The notes below the pieces were generated by a model. It ran no database searches and had not been told where the DNA came from. It was given only the letters and a program-made list of their open reading frames with translations. Shown piece by piece: positions 50,165 through 58,141 of a stretch of 64,000 nt of DNA (positions are counted from its first letter, which is position 1; each line of letters begins with the position of its first letter). The position numbers and the translations under genes were made by a program. Origin of the DNA: Streptomyces rhizosphaerihabitans. Its GTDB lineage: Bacteria > Actinomycetota > Actinomycetes > Streptomycetales > Streptomycetaceae. The stretch lies in assembly GCF_025399795.1 (NCBI RefSeq), contig NZ_JAODTZ010000010.1, positions 124,001-188,000 on the forward strand. The letters run 5' to 3'.

Positions 50165-51190
50165 TCAGGACGCGAGCCAGGCGTCCTCCGCCGCGTAGTC
50201 GAACAGATCCCCGTAGTTCTTGGACATCGCGGGATACGCCCCACGCCAGTCCCGTCCCGCGAGCTGCCGCTCGATCGAGGCGATCGTCTCCGGGAGCGTG
50301 TCGGCGTACCGGATCACGGGGCGATGGCCCAACTCCCGCTCGGCGGCGCTCATGTCGCAGATCACGGGCTGGGGGACCGACCAAGGGGTGTCGCCCACCG
50401 TGGGGGACGGGGGAGGCCCGTCCACGAGGACGTCCTCCGTCCGGGCGCCCATCACCGCGTCGATGGCCCGCGCGATCTCCGCCACGGTCGGCGCCTCGGG
50501 GTCGCACGCGTTGAGGACGCGCGAGCCCGGTCGCGCGGAGGCCAGGCGGATCAGTTCGGCGAGGGTGTGGACGCTCACCGGGTGGAAACGGCTCGCGCCG
50601 CCGAACGCGAGGATCCGCCTGCGGCGGCCGTCGAGATTGCGCTTGACGACGTACAGCTCGCGGGGGGTGCGGCCGTGCGGGCCGTGGACGGCGCCCGCCC
50701 GCAGCAGCGTCGTCGGCAACCGGTCGCCCGCCGCGAGGAGTTCACGCTCCAGGGCCACTTTGCGCGTGCTGTACGTGGACTCGCCGGGCGGGACGGTCCG
50801 TTGGCTCTCCGGGATCGGCACCGGATACGCGGGAAAGCCGTCCGGCTCGGACTGGGTGTCGAAACCGCGCCCCTTGTCGTCCTCGTACACCGACACGCTG
50901 GAGATGACGACCGCCGAGCCGACCCGGCCGGCGAGCGCCGTCAACTGCCGCGCGTGGCCGGCTCCGTACGCCACGATGTCCACCAGCGCGTCGCAGCCGT
51001 CACCGACCACCGTGGCCAGTGCGGTGTCGTCGTCCCGGTCCAGCGCGGCCGTGCGCACCTCGGCGGGCCAGCCGTCGTCGCGGCCGCCGCCGCGTGACAC
51101 GGCCGTCACGTCCCAGCCGTCCCGCGCGAGCGCTTTCACGGCAGCGCGCCCGATCTGTCCTGTCGCTCCGATCACCACAGCACGTCTCAT
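50165..51190 (-). CDS. NAD-dependent epimerase/dehydratase family protein
   Basis: 341 aa extended short-chain dehydrogenase. Nucleotide loop VVIGATGQIGRAAVKAL (GxxGxxG), VDIVAYGAGHARQL, an SVSVYED strand (Ser-Val-Tyr in place of the usual catalytic Ser/Tyr) and TYSTRKVALERELL, which looks like the YxxxK pair. The substrate is likely an NDP-sugar or similar, not determinable. ATG 51190 is preceded within 11-25 bp by the CGTAC-AGGAC-GTACG element, so it may be strongly regulated or leaderless. Confidence 0.85.
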   Translation of the reverse strand: MRRAVVIGATGQIGRAAVKALARDGWDVTAVSRGGGRDDGWPAEVRTAALDRDDDTALATVVGDGCDALVDIVAYGAGHARQLTALAGRVGSAVVISSVSVYEDDKGRGFDTQSEPDGFPAYPVPIPESQRTVPPGESTYSTRKVALERELLAAGDRLPTTLLRAGAVHGPHGRTPRELYVVKRNLDGRRRRILAFGGASRFHPVSVHTLAELIRLASARPGSRVLNACDPEAPTVAEIARAIDAVMGARTEDVLVDGPPPSPTVGDTPWSVPQPVICDMSAAERELGHRPVIRYADTLPETIASIERQLAGRDWRGAYPAMSKNYGDLFDYAAEDAWLAS

Positions 51191-51198
51191 ACGTAAGA

Positions 51199-51223
51199 AA
51201 CGTACAGGACGTACGCATGAGTT
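51199..51223 (-). promoter_or_regulatory. Operator-like element upstream of the epimerase gene (shared with clpP)
   Basis: Inverted repeat CGTAC (51201-51205) AGGAC GTACG (51211-51215). The 14-mer GTACAGGACGTACG is identical to the one at 42377-42390. On the minus strand, similarity to the clpP element continues downstream as TTT(C/T)TTAC, about 21 of 25 positions. It is only 10 bp from the ATG. Confidence 0.6.
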
Positions 51224-51233
51224 CCCGGTTTGG

Positions 51234-51959
51234 TCAACTCAGCGGCATCCGGGGGAACTTGCGGCCCGCCTCAGCCTTCTCGGCGGCCTCCTCGGCCTTG
51301 ACGACGGCCGCGTACCGGTCGACGTACTCCTGCTCGGAGAGAGTGAGGATGGCGTACATGATCTCGTCGGTGATGGCGCGCAGGATGGCCTTCTCGCCCT
51401 CCATCCCGGCATAGCGCGAGAAGTCGAGAGGCTTGCCGAAGCGGATCACCACGGGATGGATCCGCGGGAGTTTCCTGCCCGGGGGCTGGGCCTCGAAGGT
51501 GCCGATCATCGCGCAGGGGATGACCGGGGCCTGGGCCCGCAGGGCCATCACCGCGACGCCGACCTTGCCCTTGTAGAGCCGTCCGTCGTGCGAGCGGGTG
51601 CCTTCGGGGTAGATGCCGAGCAACTCGTCCTTGCGCAGCACGCCGAGCCCCTCGCGGATCGCGGCCTGCCCCGCCTCCTTGCCGGAACGGTCCACCGGAA
51701 TCTGTCCGATGCTGCGGAAGAAGGCCGCCGTCAGCCGCCCCTTGATACCGGGCCCGGTGAAGTACTCGGCCTTCGCGAGGAAGGTGATCCGGCGCTTCAG
51801 GATCGCCGGCATCAGGAAGTGGTCCGCGAAGGACAGGTGATTGCCTGCCACGATGGCCGGGCCCGACGACGGTACGTGCTCAAGGCCCTCGATCCGAGGC
51901 CGGAAGACCAGTCTCAACAGTGGACCCAGAAGCACATATTTGAGTACGTAATAAAACAC
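51234..51959 (-). CDS. plsC: 1-acyl-sn-glycerol-3-phosphate acyltransferase (PlsC type)
   Basis: 241 aa phospholipid synthesis enzyme. The N-terminal hydrophobic segment (VFYYVLKYVLLGPLLRLVF) is followed by the acyltransferase motifs NHLSFADHF (NHxxxxD) and GIYPEGTRSHDGRLYKGKVGVAVMAL (EGTRS), then VIPCAMIGT. The GTG at 51959 has CGAGGAG upstream; the frame stays open for 30 codons above it, but the family start fits here. It is a lone gene next to the ddaH-rocD unit. Confidence 0.92.
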   Translation of the reverse strand: MFYYVLKYVLLGPLLRLVFRPRIEGLEHVPSSGPAIVAGNHLSFADHFLMPAILKRRITFLAKAEYFTGPGIKGRLTAAFFRSIGQIPVDRSGKEAGQAAIREGLGVLRKDELLGIYPEGTRSHDGRLYKGKVGVAVMALRAQAPVIPCAMIGTFEAQPPGRKLPRIHPVVIRFGKPLDFSRYAGMEGEKAILRAITDEIMYAILTLSEQEYVDRYAAVVKAEEAAEKAEAGRKFPRMPLS

Positions 51960-52062
51960 TGGGGCGCTCCTCGTTTCCCCCGGGGAGCGATCAGTGTAGG
52001 CGCGGCCGTCGCCGGGCGTAACCAGCGCGGTGTCACCCTCTGTGGCCACTTGGCCGGTATCG

Positions 52063-52163
52063 AACCCCTTGCGTCACGATTTTCTCCCGAGCCCCGAGAG
52101 GTGACCGGAGTTCTTCGGCCGTGGTCGTGAGCGGCGGCGCCGAACGGGCGGCGGAGCCGTTCC
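52063..52163 (-). pseudogene. Decayed copy of the rocD 3' end
   Basis: About 100 bp that align with the rocD 3' end (52224-52322). The core reads ACCCCTTGCGTCA...CCCGAGAG...GAGTTC-TCGGCCGTG-TGGTGAGCGGCGGCGCC in both, about 80 percent identical. It translates as APPLTTTAEELRSPLGAREKIVTQGV against APPLTITAEELKSALGSLEKVLTQGV. The stop codon is altered and no upstream part survives. It is a remnant of a second aminotransferase gene or of a local duplication. Confidence 0.85.
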
Positions 52164-52220
52164 GTGGCGCCGACAGCGCGGGGTGCAGGACGACGCGTCG
52201 GCGGCCACGGACCGATGTGC

Positions 52221-53471
52221 TCAGACCCCTTGCGTCAGCACCTTCTCCAGGGACCCGAGAGCCGACTTGAGTTCCTCGGCCGTGATGGTGAGCGGCGGCG
52301 CCAGCCGGATGGTCGAGCCGTGCGTGTCCTTGACCAGAATTCCCTCGTCCATCAGGCCCCGGCTGATCTCGCGGCCCGTGCCGATGGACGGGTCGATGTC
52401 GACGCCCGCCCACAGCCCGCGCGAGCGGAAGCCCTCGACGCCCCGGCCCACCAGGGCCGTCAGCCCGTCTCGCAGCAGGACGCCCAGCTCGGCCGCCCGG
52501 CGCTGGTACTCGCCGGTCTCCAGCAGGCCGACGACCGCCGAGCCGACCGCCGCGGCCAGCGGATTGCCGCCGAAGGTCGAGCCGTGCTCACCCGGACGCA
52601 GCACCTCCAGCACGTCCCGGCGTCCGACCACCGCGGAGACCGGGACGATGCCGCCGCCGAGCGCCTTGCCGAGCAGCAGCAGGTCGGGGACGACCGACTC
52701 GTGCTCCACCGCCAGCGTGGTGCCGGTGCGGCCGAGACCGGACTGGATCTCGTCCGCGACGAACAGGCAGCCGGCCCGGCGGGTGAGCTCGCGGACGCCG
52801 GCGAGATAGCCGTCGTCCGGGATGATCACGCCCGCCTCGCCCTGGATGGGTTCGAGGAGGACGGCGGCCGTGGTCTCGTCGATCGCCGCTTCGAGCGCGG
52901 CCAGGTCGTTGTACGGCACGACCCGGAAGCCGGGCGTGAAGGGTCCGAAGCCGGAGCGGGCGCTCTCGTCGGTGGAGAAGCTGACGATCGTGGTCGTACG
53001 GCCGTGGAAGTTGCCGGCCGCCACCACGATGGTGGCCCGGCCGGGCTCGACGCCCTTCACCTCGTACGCCCATTTACGGGCCACCTTGACGGCGCTCTCC
53101 ACCGCCTCGGCGCCCGTGTTCATCGGCAGGACCATGTCCAGGCCCGTCAACGCGGCCAGCGACTCGGCGAATCCGGCCAGCCGGTCGTTGTGGAACGCCC
53201 GCGAGGTGAGGGTGAGCCGGTCCAGCTGGCGGTGCGCCGCCTCGATCAGCACCGGGTTGCGGTGGCCGAAGTTCAGGGCCGAGTAGCCCGCCAGCATGTC
53301 GAGGTAGCGGCGGCCCTCGACGTCCTCGACCCAGGTGCCCTCGGCGTGCGCGACGACCACGGGCAGCGGGTGGTAGTTGTGCGCCAGGACGGGTTCCTCG
53401 GCTCGGATCAGTTCGGCGGAACTGCGCGTACCGGCGTCGGCGGACGCGGTCGTACGGGCGGGAGCGTTCAT
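52221..53471 (-). CDS. rocD: Ornithine aminotransferase
   Basis: 416 aa class III PLP aminotransferase converting ornithine to glutamate semialdehyde. NFGHRNPVLIEAAHRQLDRLTLTSRAFHNDRLAGFAESLAALTGLDMVLPMNTGAEAVESAVKVARKW is OAT-typical. FVADEIQSGLGRTGTTLAVEHESVVPDLLLLGKALGGGI holds the PLP lysine in GKALGGG. ATG 53471 overlaps the ddaH stop (ATGA), so translation is coupled. With DdaH giving citrulline and dimethylamine from methylarginines, this looks like an arginine-degradation unit; the Lrp gene upstream probably regulates it. Confidence 0.92.
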   Translation of the reverse strand: MNAPARTTASADAGTRSSAELIRAEEPVLAHNYHPLPVVVAHAEGTWVEDVEGRRYLDMLAGYSALNFGHRNPVLIEAAHRQLDRLTLTSRAFHNDRLAGFAESLAALTGLDMVLPMNTGAEAVESAVKVARKWAYEVKGVEPGRATIVVAAGNFHGRTTTIVSFSTDESARSGFGPFTPGFRVVPYNDLAALEAAIDETTAAVLLEPIQGEAGVIIPDDGYLAGVRELTRRAGCLFVADEIQSGLGRTGTTLAVEHESVVPDLLLLGKALGGGIVPVSAVVGRRDVLEVLRPGEHGSTFGGNPLAAAVGSAVVGLLETGEYQRRAAELGVLLRDGLTALVGRGVEGFRSRGLWAGVDIDPSIGTGREISRGLMDEGILVKDTHGSTIRLAPPLTITAEELKSALGSLEKVLTQGV

Positions 53472-54280
53472 GAACGGATCTCCTGAGTGCAGCACTTGAT
53501 GCCGCCGCCTGCCTTGTGGAACTCCGACAGGTCGACGGGGACAGGGACGTAGCCGTGGCGGACGAGCTGGTCGGCGAGTGCCTCGGCGCGCGGCGCGATG
53601 AAGACGTGACGGCCGTCGGAGACGGAGTTGAGGCCGAAGGCGAGGGCGTCCTCGCGGGTCGCGAGCACCGCGTCCGGGAACAGCCGGCTCAGCACCTCGC
53701 GGCTGCCCGGCGAGAACGCCTCCGGGTAGTACGCGATGTTGTCGTCGTCGAGGACGAAGAGCGCGGTGTCCAGATGGTAGAAGTGCGGGTCCACCAGATG
53801 AAGGCTGATCACCGGGACGCCGAAGAACTCCTGGACCTCGCGATGGGCCTCGGGCGTGGTACGGAATCCGGTACCGGCGAGGACATAGCGGCGCGTCGGG
53901 ACGAGATCGCCCTCGCCCTCGCACACCGCTTCGGGCCGGTAGACGTCGAAACCGGCTGTCTTGAACCAGGTCTCGTAGGCGGTGGACTCGGGGCGGCGCT
54001 CGGGTGCGTGGAAGGACGAGCCGAAGACACGGCCCTCCAGGACGAGCGCGCAGTTCGCGGCGAAGACCATGTCGGGAAGGCCGGCCACCGGTTCGACGGA
54101 GTCGACGGTATGACCGTGCGCGCGATAGGCGCTGATCAGCGCCTGCCACTGGTCGCGCGCGAGATCGACGTCCACGGGGGTGTCGGGACGCATCCAGGGG
54201 TTGATCGCGTACTGCACGGCGAAGTGTCTGGGTTCGCAGACGAGAAAGCGCCGGAGGCGCGGCACACGGCTGTCGGGCAC
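53468..54280 (-). CDS. ddaH: Dimethylarginine dimethylaminohydrolase (dimethylargininase)
   Basis: 270 aa enzyme of the amidinotransferase fold hydrolysing asymmetric dimethylarginine (or arginine-related guanidines). FLVCEPRHFAVQYAINPWM is followed by GLPDMVFAANCALVLEGRVFGSSFH and HLVDPHFYHLDTALFVLDDD with catalytic His. The C-terminal GGGIKCCTQEI has the catalytic Cys, as in DDAH/arginine deiminase-like enzymes. The GTG start (54280) follows GGAGGAACCTCTTC. Just upstream is the palindrome CTGCGCGTATACGCAG. The next gene is rocD. Confidence 0.88.
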   Translation of the reverse strand: MPDSRVPRLRRFLVCEPRHFAVQYAINPWMRPDTPVDVDLARDQWQALISAYRAHGHTVDSVEPVAGLPDMVFAANCALVLEGRVFGSSFHAPERRPESTAYETWFKTAGFDVYRPEAVCEGEGDLVPTRRYVLAGTGFRTTPEAHREVQEFFGVPVISLHLVDPHFYHLDTALFVLDDDNIAYYPEAFSPGSREVLSRLFPDAVLATREDALAFGLNSVSDGRHVFIAPRAEALADQLVRHGYVPVPVDLSEFHKAGGGIKCCTQEIRS

Positions 54281-54367
54281 GAAGAGGTTCCTCCGCTTCC
54301 TGCGGTGTCGGCTGGTGGGATACCTCCACGGTAAGAAGCGGGGGATACGGGCGACAAGCGACGAGAG

Positions 54368-54383
54368 CTGCGCGTATACGCAG
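54368..54383. promoter_or_regulatory. Candidate Lrp/AsnC operator
   Basis: CTGCGCGTATACGCAG: CTGCG/CGCAG arms around a perfect GCGTATACGC core. It lies between the Lrp-family gene stop and the ddaH start. AT-core palindromes of this form are typical Lrp/AsnC targets. Confidence 0.5.
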
Positions 54384-54405
54384 GACTGCTGCGTGATCGG
54401 CAGGG

Positions 54406-54909
54406 TCAGCGCACGTTTCCTGCGTCGTGCGGAGCCGCGTGGGTCGCCCCGGCCTCCGGAGCCTCGGGCAGCAGATGGGACAGGACCATGTAGCTGATCG
54501 TCTTCCGGATGAACGGCTCCACCCGGATGCGCTCCAGGACCTCCTCGAAGTGCTCCACGTCGACGGCGCGCACATGAAGGAGCGCGTCCGCGCCCCCGGT
54601 CACCGTCATCGCCGCGGTGATCTCCGGATGGTTGCGCACCACCTCCGCGAGCCGCCGGGGCGGCGCCGCGCCCTCGCAGTACACCTCCACGTACGCCTCC
54701 GTGCGCCAGCCGAGCGCCGCGGGTTTCACCGTGGCCGTGAAGCCGGTGATCACGCCCGTCTCGCGCAGCCGGTCGACGCGGCGCTTGACGGCCGTCGCGG
54801 ACAGTCCGATCGCCGCGCCGATCTCCGCGAAGGATGTCCTGGCATTGGCCATCAAGGCCGTGACGATCTTGCGGTCGAGCTCGTCGAACATCGCGGGCTT
54901 GCTGTTCAT
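54406..54909 (-). CDS. Lrp/AsnC-family regulator
   Basis: 167 aa. The AsnC-type HTH (FDELDRKIVTALMANARTSFAEIGAAIGLSATAVKRRVDRLRETGVITGFTATV) is followed by the RAM/ligand-binding domain (AYVEVYCEG...VTGGADALLHVRAVDVEHFEEVLERIR). The tail (LPEAPEAGATHAAPHD) is short. ATG 54909 was preferred over one 60 bp upstream because the family starts there. It precedes ddaH-rocD on the same strand and probably regulates them in response to arginine or ornithine. Confidence 0.93.
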   Translation of the reverse strand: MNSKPAMFDELDRKIVTALMANARTSFAEIGAAIGLSATAVKRRVDRLRETGVITGFTATVKPAALGWRTEAYVEVYCEGAAPPRRLAEVVRNHPEITAAMTVTGGADALLHVRAVDVEHFEEVLERIRVEPFIRKTISYMVLSHLLPEAPEAGATHAAPHDAGNVR

Positions 54910-55007
54910 GGCCGCACTGTATCCAGCGGCAACCGCCGACCGGCCGGGGACAACGGCCATGTCCCGCACATGTCCAGCGATGCCGATCGCTCATACACTC
55001 CACTGTC

Positions 55008-55763
55008 ATGCTGCGCGTGCTCGCCGTCGACGACGAACAACCGTCCCTCGAGGAACTCCTGTATCTGCTGAACGCCGATCCCCGGGTCGGCAGCGCCGAG
55101 GGCGCGAGCGACGCGACCGAGGCGCTGCGCAGGATCAACCGGGCCCTGGAGTCCGGACCCGGCGGACCCGAGGCGATCGACGTCGTCTTCCTCGACATCC
55201 ACATGCCCGGCCTGGACGGACTCGACCTGGCCCGGCTGCTCGGCGGGTTCGCGCAGCCGCCGCTCGTCGTGTTCGTGACCGCCCACGAGGGCTTCGCCGT
55301 GCAGGCCTTCGACCTCAAGGCCGTGGACTACGTCCTGAAGCCCGTACGCCGCGAACGGCTCGCCGAGGCGGTACGGAGGGCCGTCCAGCTCCGGGACACC
55401 ACACCCCTGATCCCCGTCCACGAGCCCGACCCCGACCACATATCCGTCGAACTCGGCGGGGTGACCCGTTTCGTGGCCGTCGAGGACATCACCCACGTCG
55501 AGGCCCACGGCGACTACGCCCGGCTGCACACCGCGCAGGGCAGCCACCTGGTGCGCATCCCGCTGTCCACCCTCGAAGAACGCTGGCGTCCCCGCGGCTT
55601 CGTCCGCATCCACCGGCGCCACCTCGTCGCGCTGCGCCACATCGGCGAACTCCGCCTGGACGCGGGCACGGTGAGTGTCCTCGTCGACTCGGTCGAACTC
55701 CAGGTCAGCCGCCGGCACGCCCGCCAACTGCGCGATCTGCTGCTGCGCCGGACCACGAGCTGA
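55008..55763 (+). CDS. LytTR-family response regulator
   Basis: 251 aa. The receiver domain (VLAVDDEQPSLEELLYLLN; phosphoacceptor in VVFLDIHMPGLDG near residue 64; VTAHEGFAVQAFDLKAVDYVLKPV) is joined to a C-terminal LytTR DNA-binding domain (FVAVEDITHVEAHGDYARLHTAQGSHLVRIPLSTLEERW...FVRIHRRHLVAL). It starts the operon that also has a small membrane protein, a solute:sodium symporter and a LytS-type kinase. The layout is like nutrient-sensing BtsSR/YpdAB systems, with the transporter as the likely target or co-sensor. Confidence 0.94.
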   Translation: MLRVLAVDDEQPSLEELLYLLNADPRVGSAEGASDATEALRRINRALESGPGGPEAIDVVFLDIHMPGLDGLDLARLLGGFAQPPLVVFVTAHEGFAVQAFDLKAVDYVLKPVRRERLAEAVRRAVQLRDTTPLIPVHEPDPDHISVELGGVTRFVAVEDITHVEAHGDYARLHTAQGSHLVRIPLSTLEERWRPRGFVRIHRRHLVALRHIGELRLDAGTVSVLVDSVELQVSRRHARQLRDLLLRRTTS

Positions 55764-55773
55764 GGAGCGCCGC

Positions 55774-56169
55774 GTGCCGCAGGACCCCACCGAACGCCGC
55801 GTGGTCGTCACCGGAGTGCCCCGGCGCACCCTCCCCCACACTCGGCTTCGCTCGCGCGGACGGTACCCCCAGACGTCCGGCTACTACCGGCCGAGAACCG
55901 AGATCGACGAACAGACCACACTCGGCCACACCTACGTGCGCTCACTGATGCGCAGTCAACTCCGCGTGGCACTGGTCGTGTTCGCCGTTCTGGTCCTGCT
56001 CGTCGGCCCGCTGCCGCTGGTCTTCGCCGCGACGCCGGACGGCGCCACCCTGGAATGGGCCGTCCTCGGCTTCTGCCTGTACCCGCCGCTGGTGCTGCTC
56101 GCCCGCTGGTACGTACGGCGGGCGGAGCGCAACGAGAAGGACTTCGTGCGCCTGGTCGAGGACCGCTGA
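55774..56169 (+). CDS. Small membrane protein (DUF485-like) with a repeat-derived N-terminal insertion
   Basis: 131 aa. The core SGYYRPRTEIDEQTTLGHTYVRSLMRSQLRVALVVFAVLVLLVGPLPLVFA and a second hydrophobic segment (WAVLGFCLYPPLVLLARWYV) form two membrane helices. The tail is charged. Such proteins accompany acetate/solute symporters (compare YjcH with ActP). Residues 15-35 (TLPHTRLRSRGRYP) are encoded by a copy of the dispersed hairpin repeat inserted in frame. GTG 55774 has GAGGAG upstream. The symporter gene follows after 3 bp. Confidence 0.85.
   Translation: MPQDPTERRVVVTGVPRRTLPHTRLRSRGRYPQTSGYYRPRTEIDEQTTLGHTYVRSLMRSQLRVALVVFAVLVLLVGPLPLVFAATPDGATLEWAVLGFCLYPPLVLLARWYVRRAERNEKDFVRLVEDR
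55831..55870 (+). repeat. Dispersed hairpin repeat, copy 3, within coding sequence
   Basis: CTCCCCCACACTCGGCTTCG, then CTCGCGCGGACGGTACCCCC. It matches the intergenic family at 21341 in its CTCCCCCA...TTCG...ACCCCC layout. Here it lies inside the reading frame of the small membrane protein and keeps it open. Confidence 0.8.
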
Positions 56170-56172
56170 ACC

Positions 56173-57942
56173 GTGAACGAGAACTACTCAGTTCCCGCCG
56201 TCGCCCTCGTCGTCGTCGCGACCGTCCTGGTCGGCGCGTTCGGGCTGCGCATCTCCCGGACCACCTCCGACTTCTACGTCGCCTCACGTACCGTCGGACC
56301 CCGGCTCAACGCGGCCGCGATCAGCGGCGAATACCTCTCCGCCGCCTCCTTCCTCGGCATCGCGGGACTGGTGCTCGTCCAGGGGCCCGACATGCTCTGG
56401 TACCCGGTCGGTTACACCGCCGGCTATCTCGTCCTGCTCCTCTTCGTCGCGGCACCGCTGCGCCGCTCCGGCGCCTACACGCTGCCCGACTTCGCGGAGG
56501 CGCGGCTCGGCTCCCAGGCCGTCAGACGGCTCGCCGGGGCATTCGTCGTGGGCGTCGGCTGGCTCTATCTGCTGCCTCAACTCCAGGGTGCGGGGCTGAC
56601 GTTGGCGGTACTGACCGACGCACCCGACTGGTTCGGCGGGGTGCTCGTCGCCGTCGTCGTGGTGGCGACGGTCGCCGCGGGCGGCATGCGCAGCATCACC
56701 TTCGTACAGGCCTTCCAGTACGGGCTCAAGCTCACCGCCCTGCTCGTCCCCGCGGTCTTCCTGGTCCTCGCCTGGCAGTCCCACGGCGCCCCCCGCGACG
56801 CCTTCGACGAACCGCCGACCTTCCGCGAACAGCGCCTCGTCCAGGTCGACTCCACGCTCGACCTGAGGCTGTCCCGGCCGCTCACCGTCACCGCGACGGG
56901 CACCGTCGACGGCCGCCGGTACGAGGACGCGCGCGTCCGACTCCCGCAGGGCGCCCACCACATCGAGAGCGGCACCCGGCTGACCTTCGGCCGGGGCGAC
57001 CCGGTCCCGGCTGCCGACCGCGGCAGCAGCAGTGCCATGTCGACCTCCCTGGCCGCCGGGCGCGAGGAACGTCCGCTCTATGCCACCTACGGACTGATCC
57101 TCGCCACCTTCCTCGGCACGATGGGCCTGCCCCACGTCGTCGTCCGCTTCTACACCAGCCCGCACGGCGTCGCCGCCCGCCGCACCACCGTCGCCGTCCT
57201 CGGCCTGATCGGCGCCTTCTACCTCCTCCCGCCCGTCTACGGAGCGCTGGGCCGGATGTACGCCCCCGAACTCAGCCTCACCGGCGACGCGGACGCCGCC
57301 GTACTCCTGCTGCCCGACCGGATGATCGGCGGAGCCGGCGCGGACCTCCTCGGAGCGCTCGTCGCGGGCGGCGCGTTCGCCGCGTTCCTGTCCACGGCAT
57401 CCGGACTGACCATGGCCGTCGCGGGTGTGCTCACCCAGGACGTGCTGCCCTCCCGCGGTGTACGGCACTTCCGGCTCGGCACCGTACTGGCGATGGCCGT
57501 GCCGCTCGCCGCGAGCGTGCTGGTGGGCGGGCTGCCCGTCGCCGACGCGGTGGGGCTCGCGTTCGCCGTGTCCGCGTCCTCCTTCTGCCCGCTGCTGGTG
57601 CTCGGCATCTGGTGGCGGCGGCTCACCCCGCCGGGGGCGGCGGCAGGGATGCTCGGCGGCGGTGGCGCGGCACTCGTCGCCGTCGGCGCGACCATGGCCG
57701 GCTATCCGGGCACGACGGGGTCCCTGCACGCGCTGCTCGCCTGGCCGGCACTCTGGTCGGTGCCGCTCGGCTTCGTGACCATGGTGCTGGTGTCCCTGGC
57801 CACCGCCACCCGAGTACCCGCCGGGACGGCGGCGATCCTCGCCCGCTTCCACCTCCCGGAGGAACTCACGGACGGCCAGGTCCGCGCGGCGGTCAGCGGG
57901 ACATCGGGCGCGGCAGCGGGCGCGAAGGAGTCCGAACTGTGA
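56173..57942 (+). CDS. Sodium:solute symporter (SSS family, ActP/CstA-like)
   Basis: 589 aa with about 13 hydrophobic segments. VALVVVATVLVGAFGLRISRTTSDFYVASRTVGPRLNAAAISGEYLSAASFLGIAGLV is the SSS signature as in acetate permeases. GPDMLWYPVGYTAGYLVLLL, YTLPDFAEARLGS, LVAGGAFAAFLSTASGLTMAVAGVLTQDVL and later segments follow. A hydrophilic loop (about 205-300) is long. GTG start (56173). Likely an acetate/pyruvate-type monocarboxylate transporter. It is cotranscribed with the LytTR regulator and possibly monitored by the kinase. Confidence 0.9.
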   Translation: MNENYSVPAVALVVVATVLVGAFGLRISRTTSDFYVASRTVGPRLNAAAISGEYLSAASFLGIAGLVLVQGPDMLWYPVGYTAGYLVLLLFVAAPLRRSGAYTLPDFAEARLGSQAVRRLAGAFVVGVGWLYLLPQLQGAGLTLAVLTDAPDWFGGVLVAVVVVATVAAGGMRSITFVQAFQYGLKLTALLVPAVFLVLAWQSHGAPRDAFDEPPTFREQRLVQVDSTLDLRLSRPLTVTATGTVDGRRYEDARVRLPQGAHHIESGTRLTFGRGDPVPAADRGSSSAMSTSLAAGREERPLYATYGLILATFLGTMGLPHVVVRFYTSPHGVAARRTTVAVLGLIGAFYLLPPVYGALGRMYAPELSLTGDADAAVLLLPDRMIGGAGADLLGALVAGGAFAAFLSTASGLTMAVAGVLTQDVLPSRGVRHFRLGTVLAMAVPLAASVLVGGLPVADAVGLAFAVSASSFCPLLVLGIWWRRLTPPGAAAGMLGGGGAALVAVGATMAGYPGTTGSLHALLAWPALWSVPLGFVTMVLVSLATATRVPAGTAAILARFHLPEELTDGQVRAAVSGTSGAAAGAKESEL

Positions 57943-57987
57943 GGATCTCGGCCGACGGGGCGCGCGGTGAGGGGTTTTCGCCGGGGG

Positions 57988-58132
57988 CGCGGCGGTCGCC
58001 GGTACGGCCGTACGGGTGCGGTTTCGCGGGTGGGGTGATGGTCGGGGTGCGGGGTGAGGGGGTCTTGGTGGGGGTGCTGCCGGTTCGGTGGCCGTCGGTA
58101 CGGTCGCACGGGTGCGGCCCCGCAGGCGGGGT
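57988..58132 (+). repeat. Direct repeat in the spacer before the kinase gene
   Basis: The 38-bp segment GGTACGGCCGTACGGGTGCG...GTGGGGTG near 57999-58035 returns as GGTACGGTCGCACGGGTGCG...GGCGGGGTG near 58097-58132, with about six differences. A G-rich filler of about 55 bp lies between them. Confidence 0.7.
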
Positions 58133-58141
58133 GGCGGGCGG

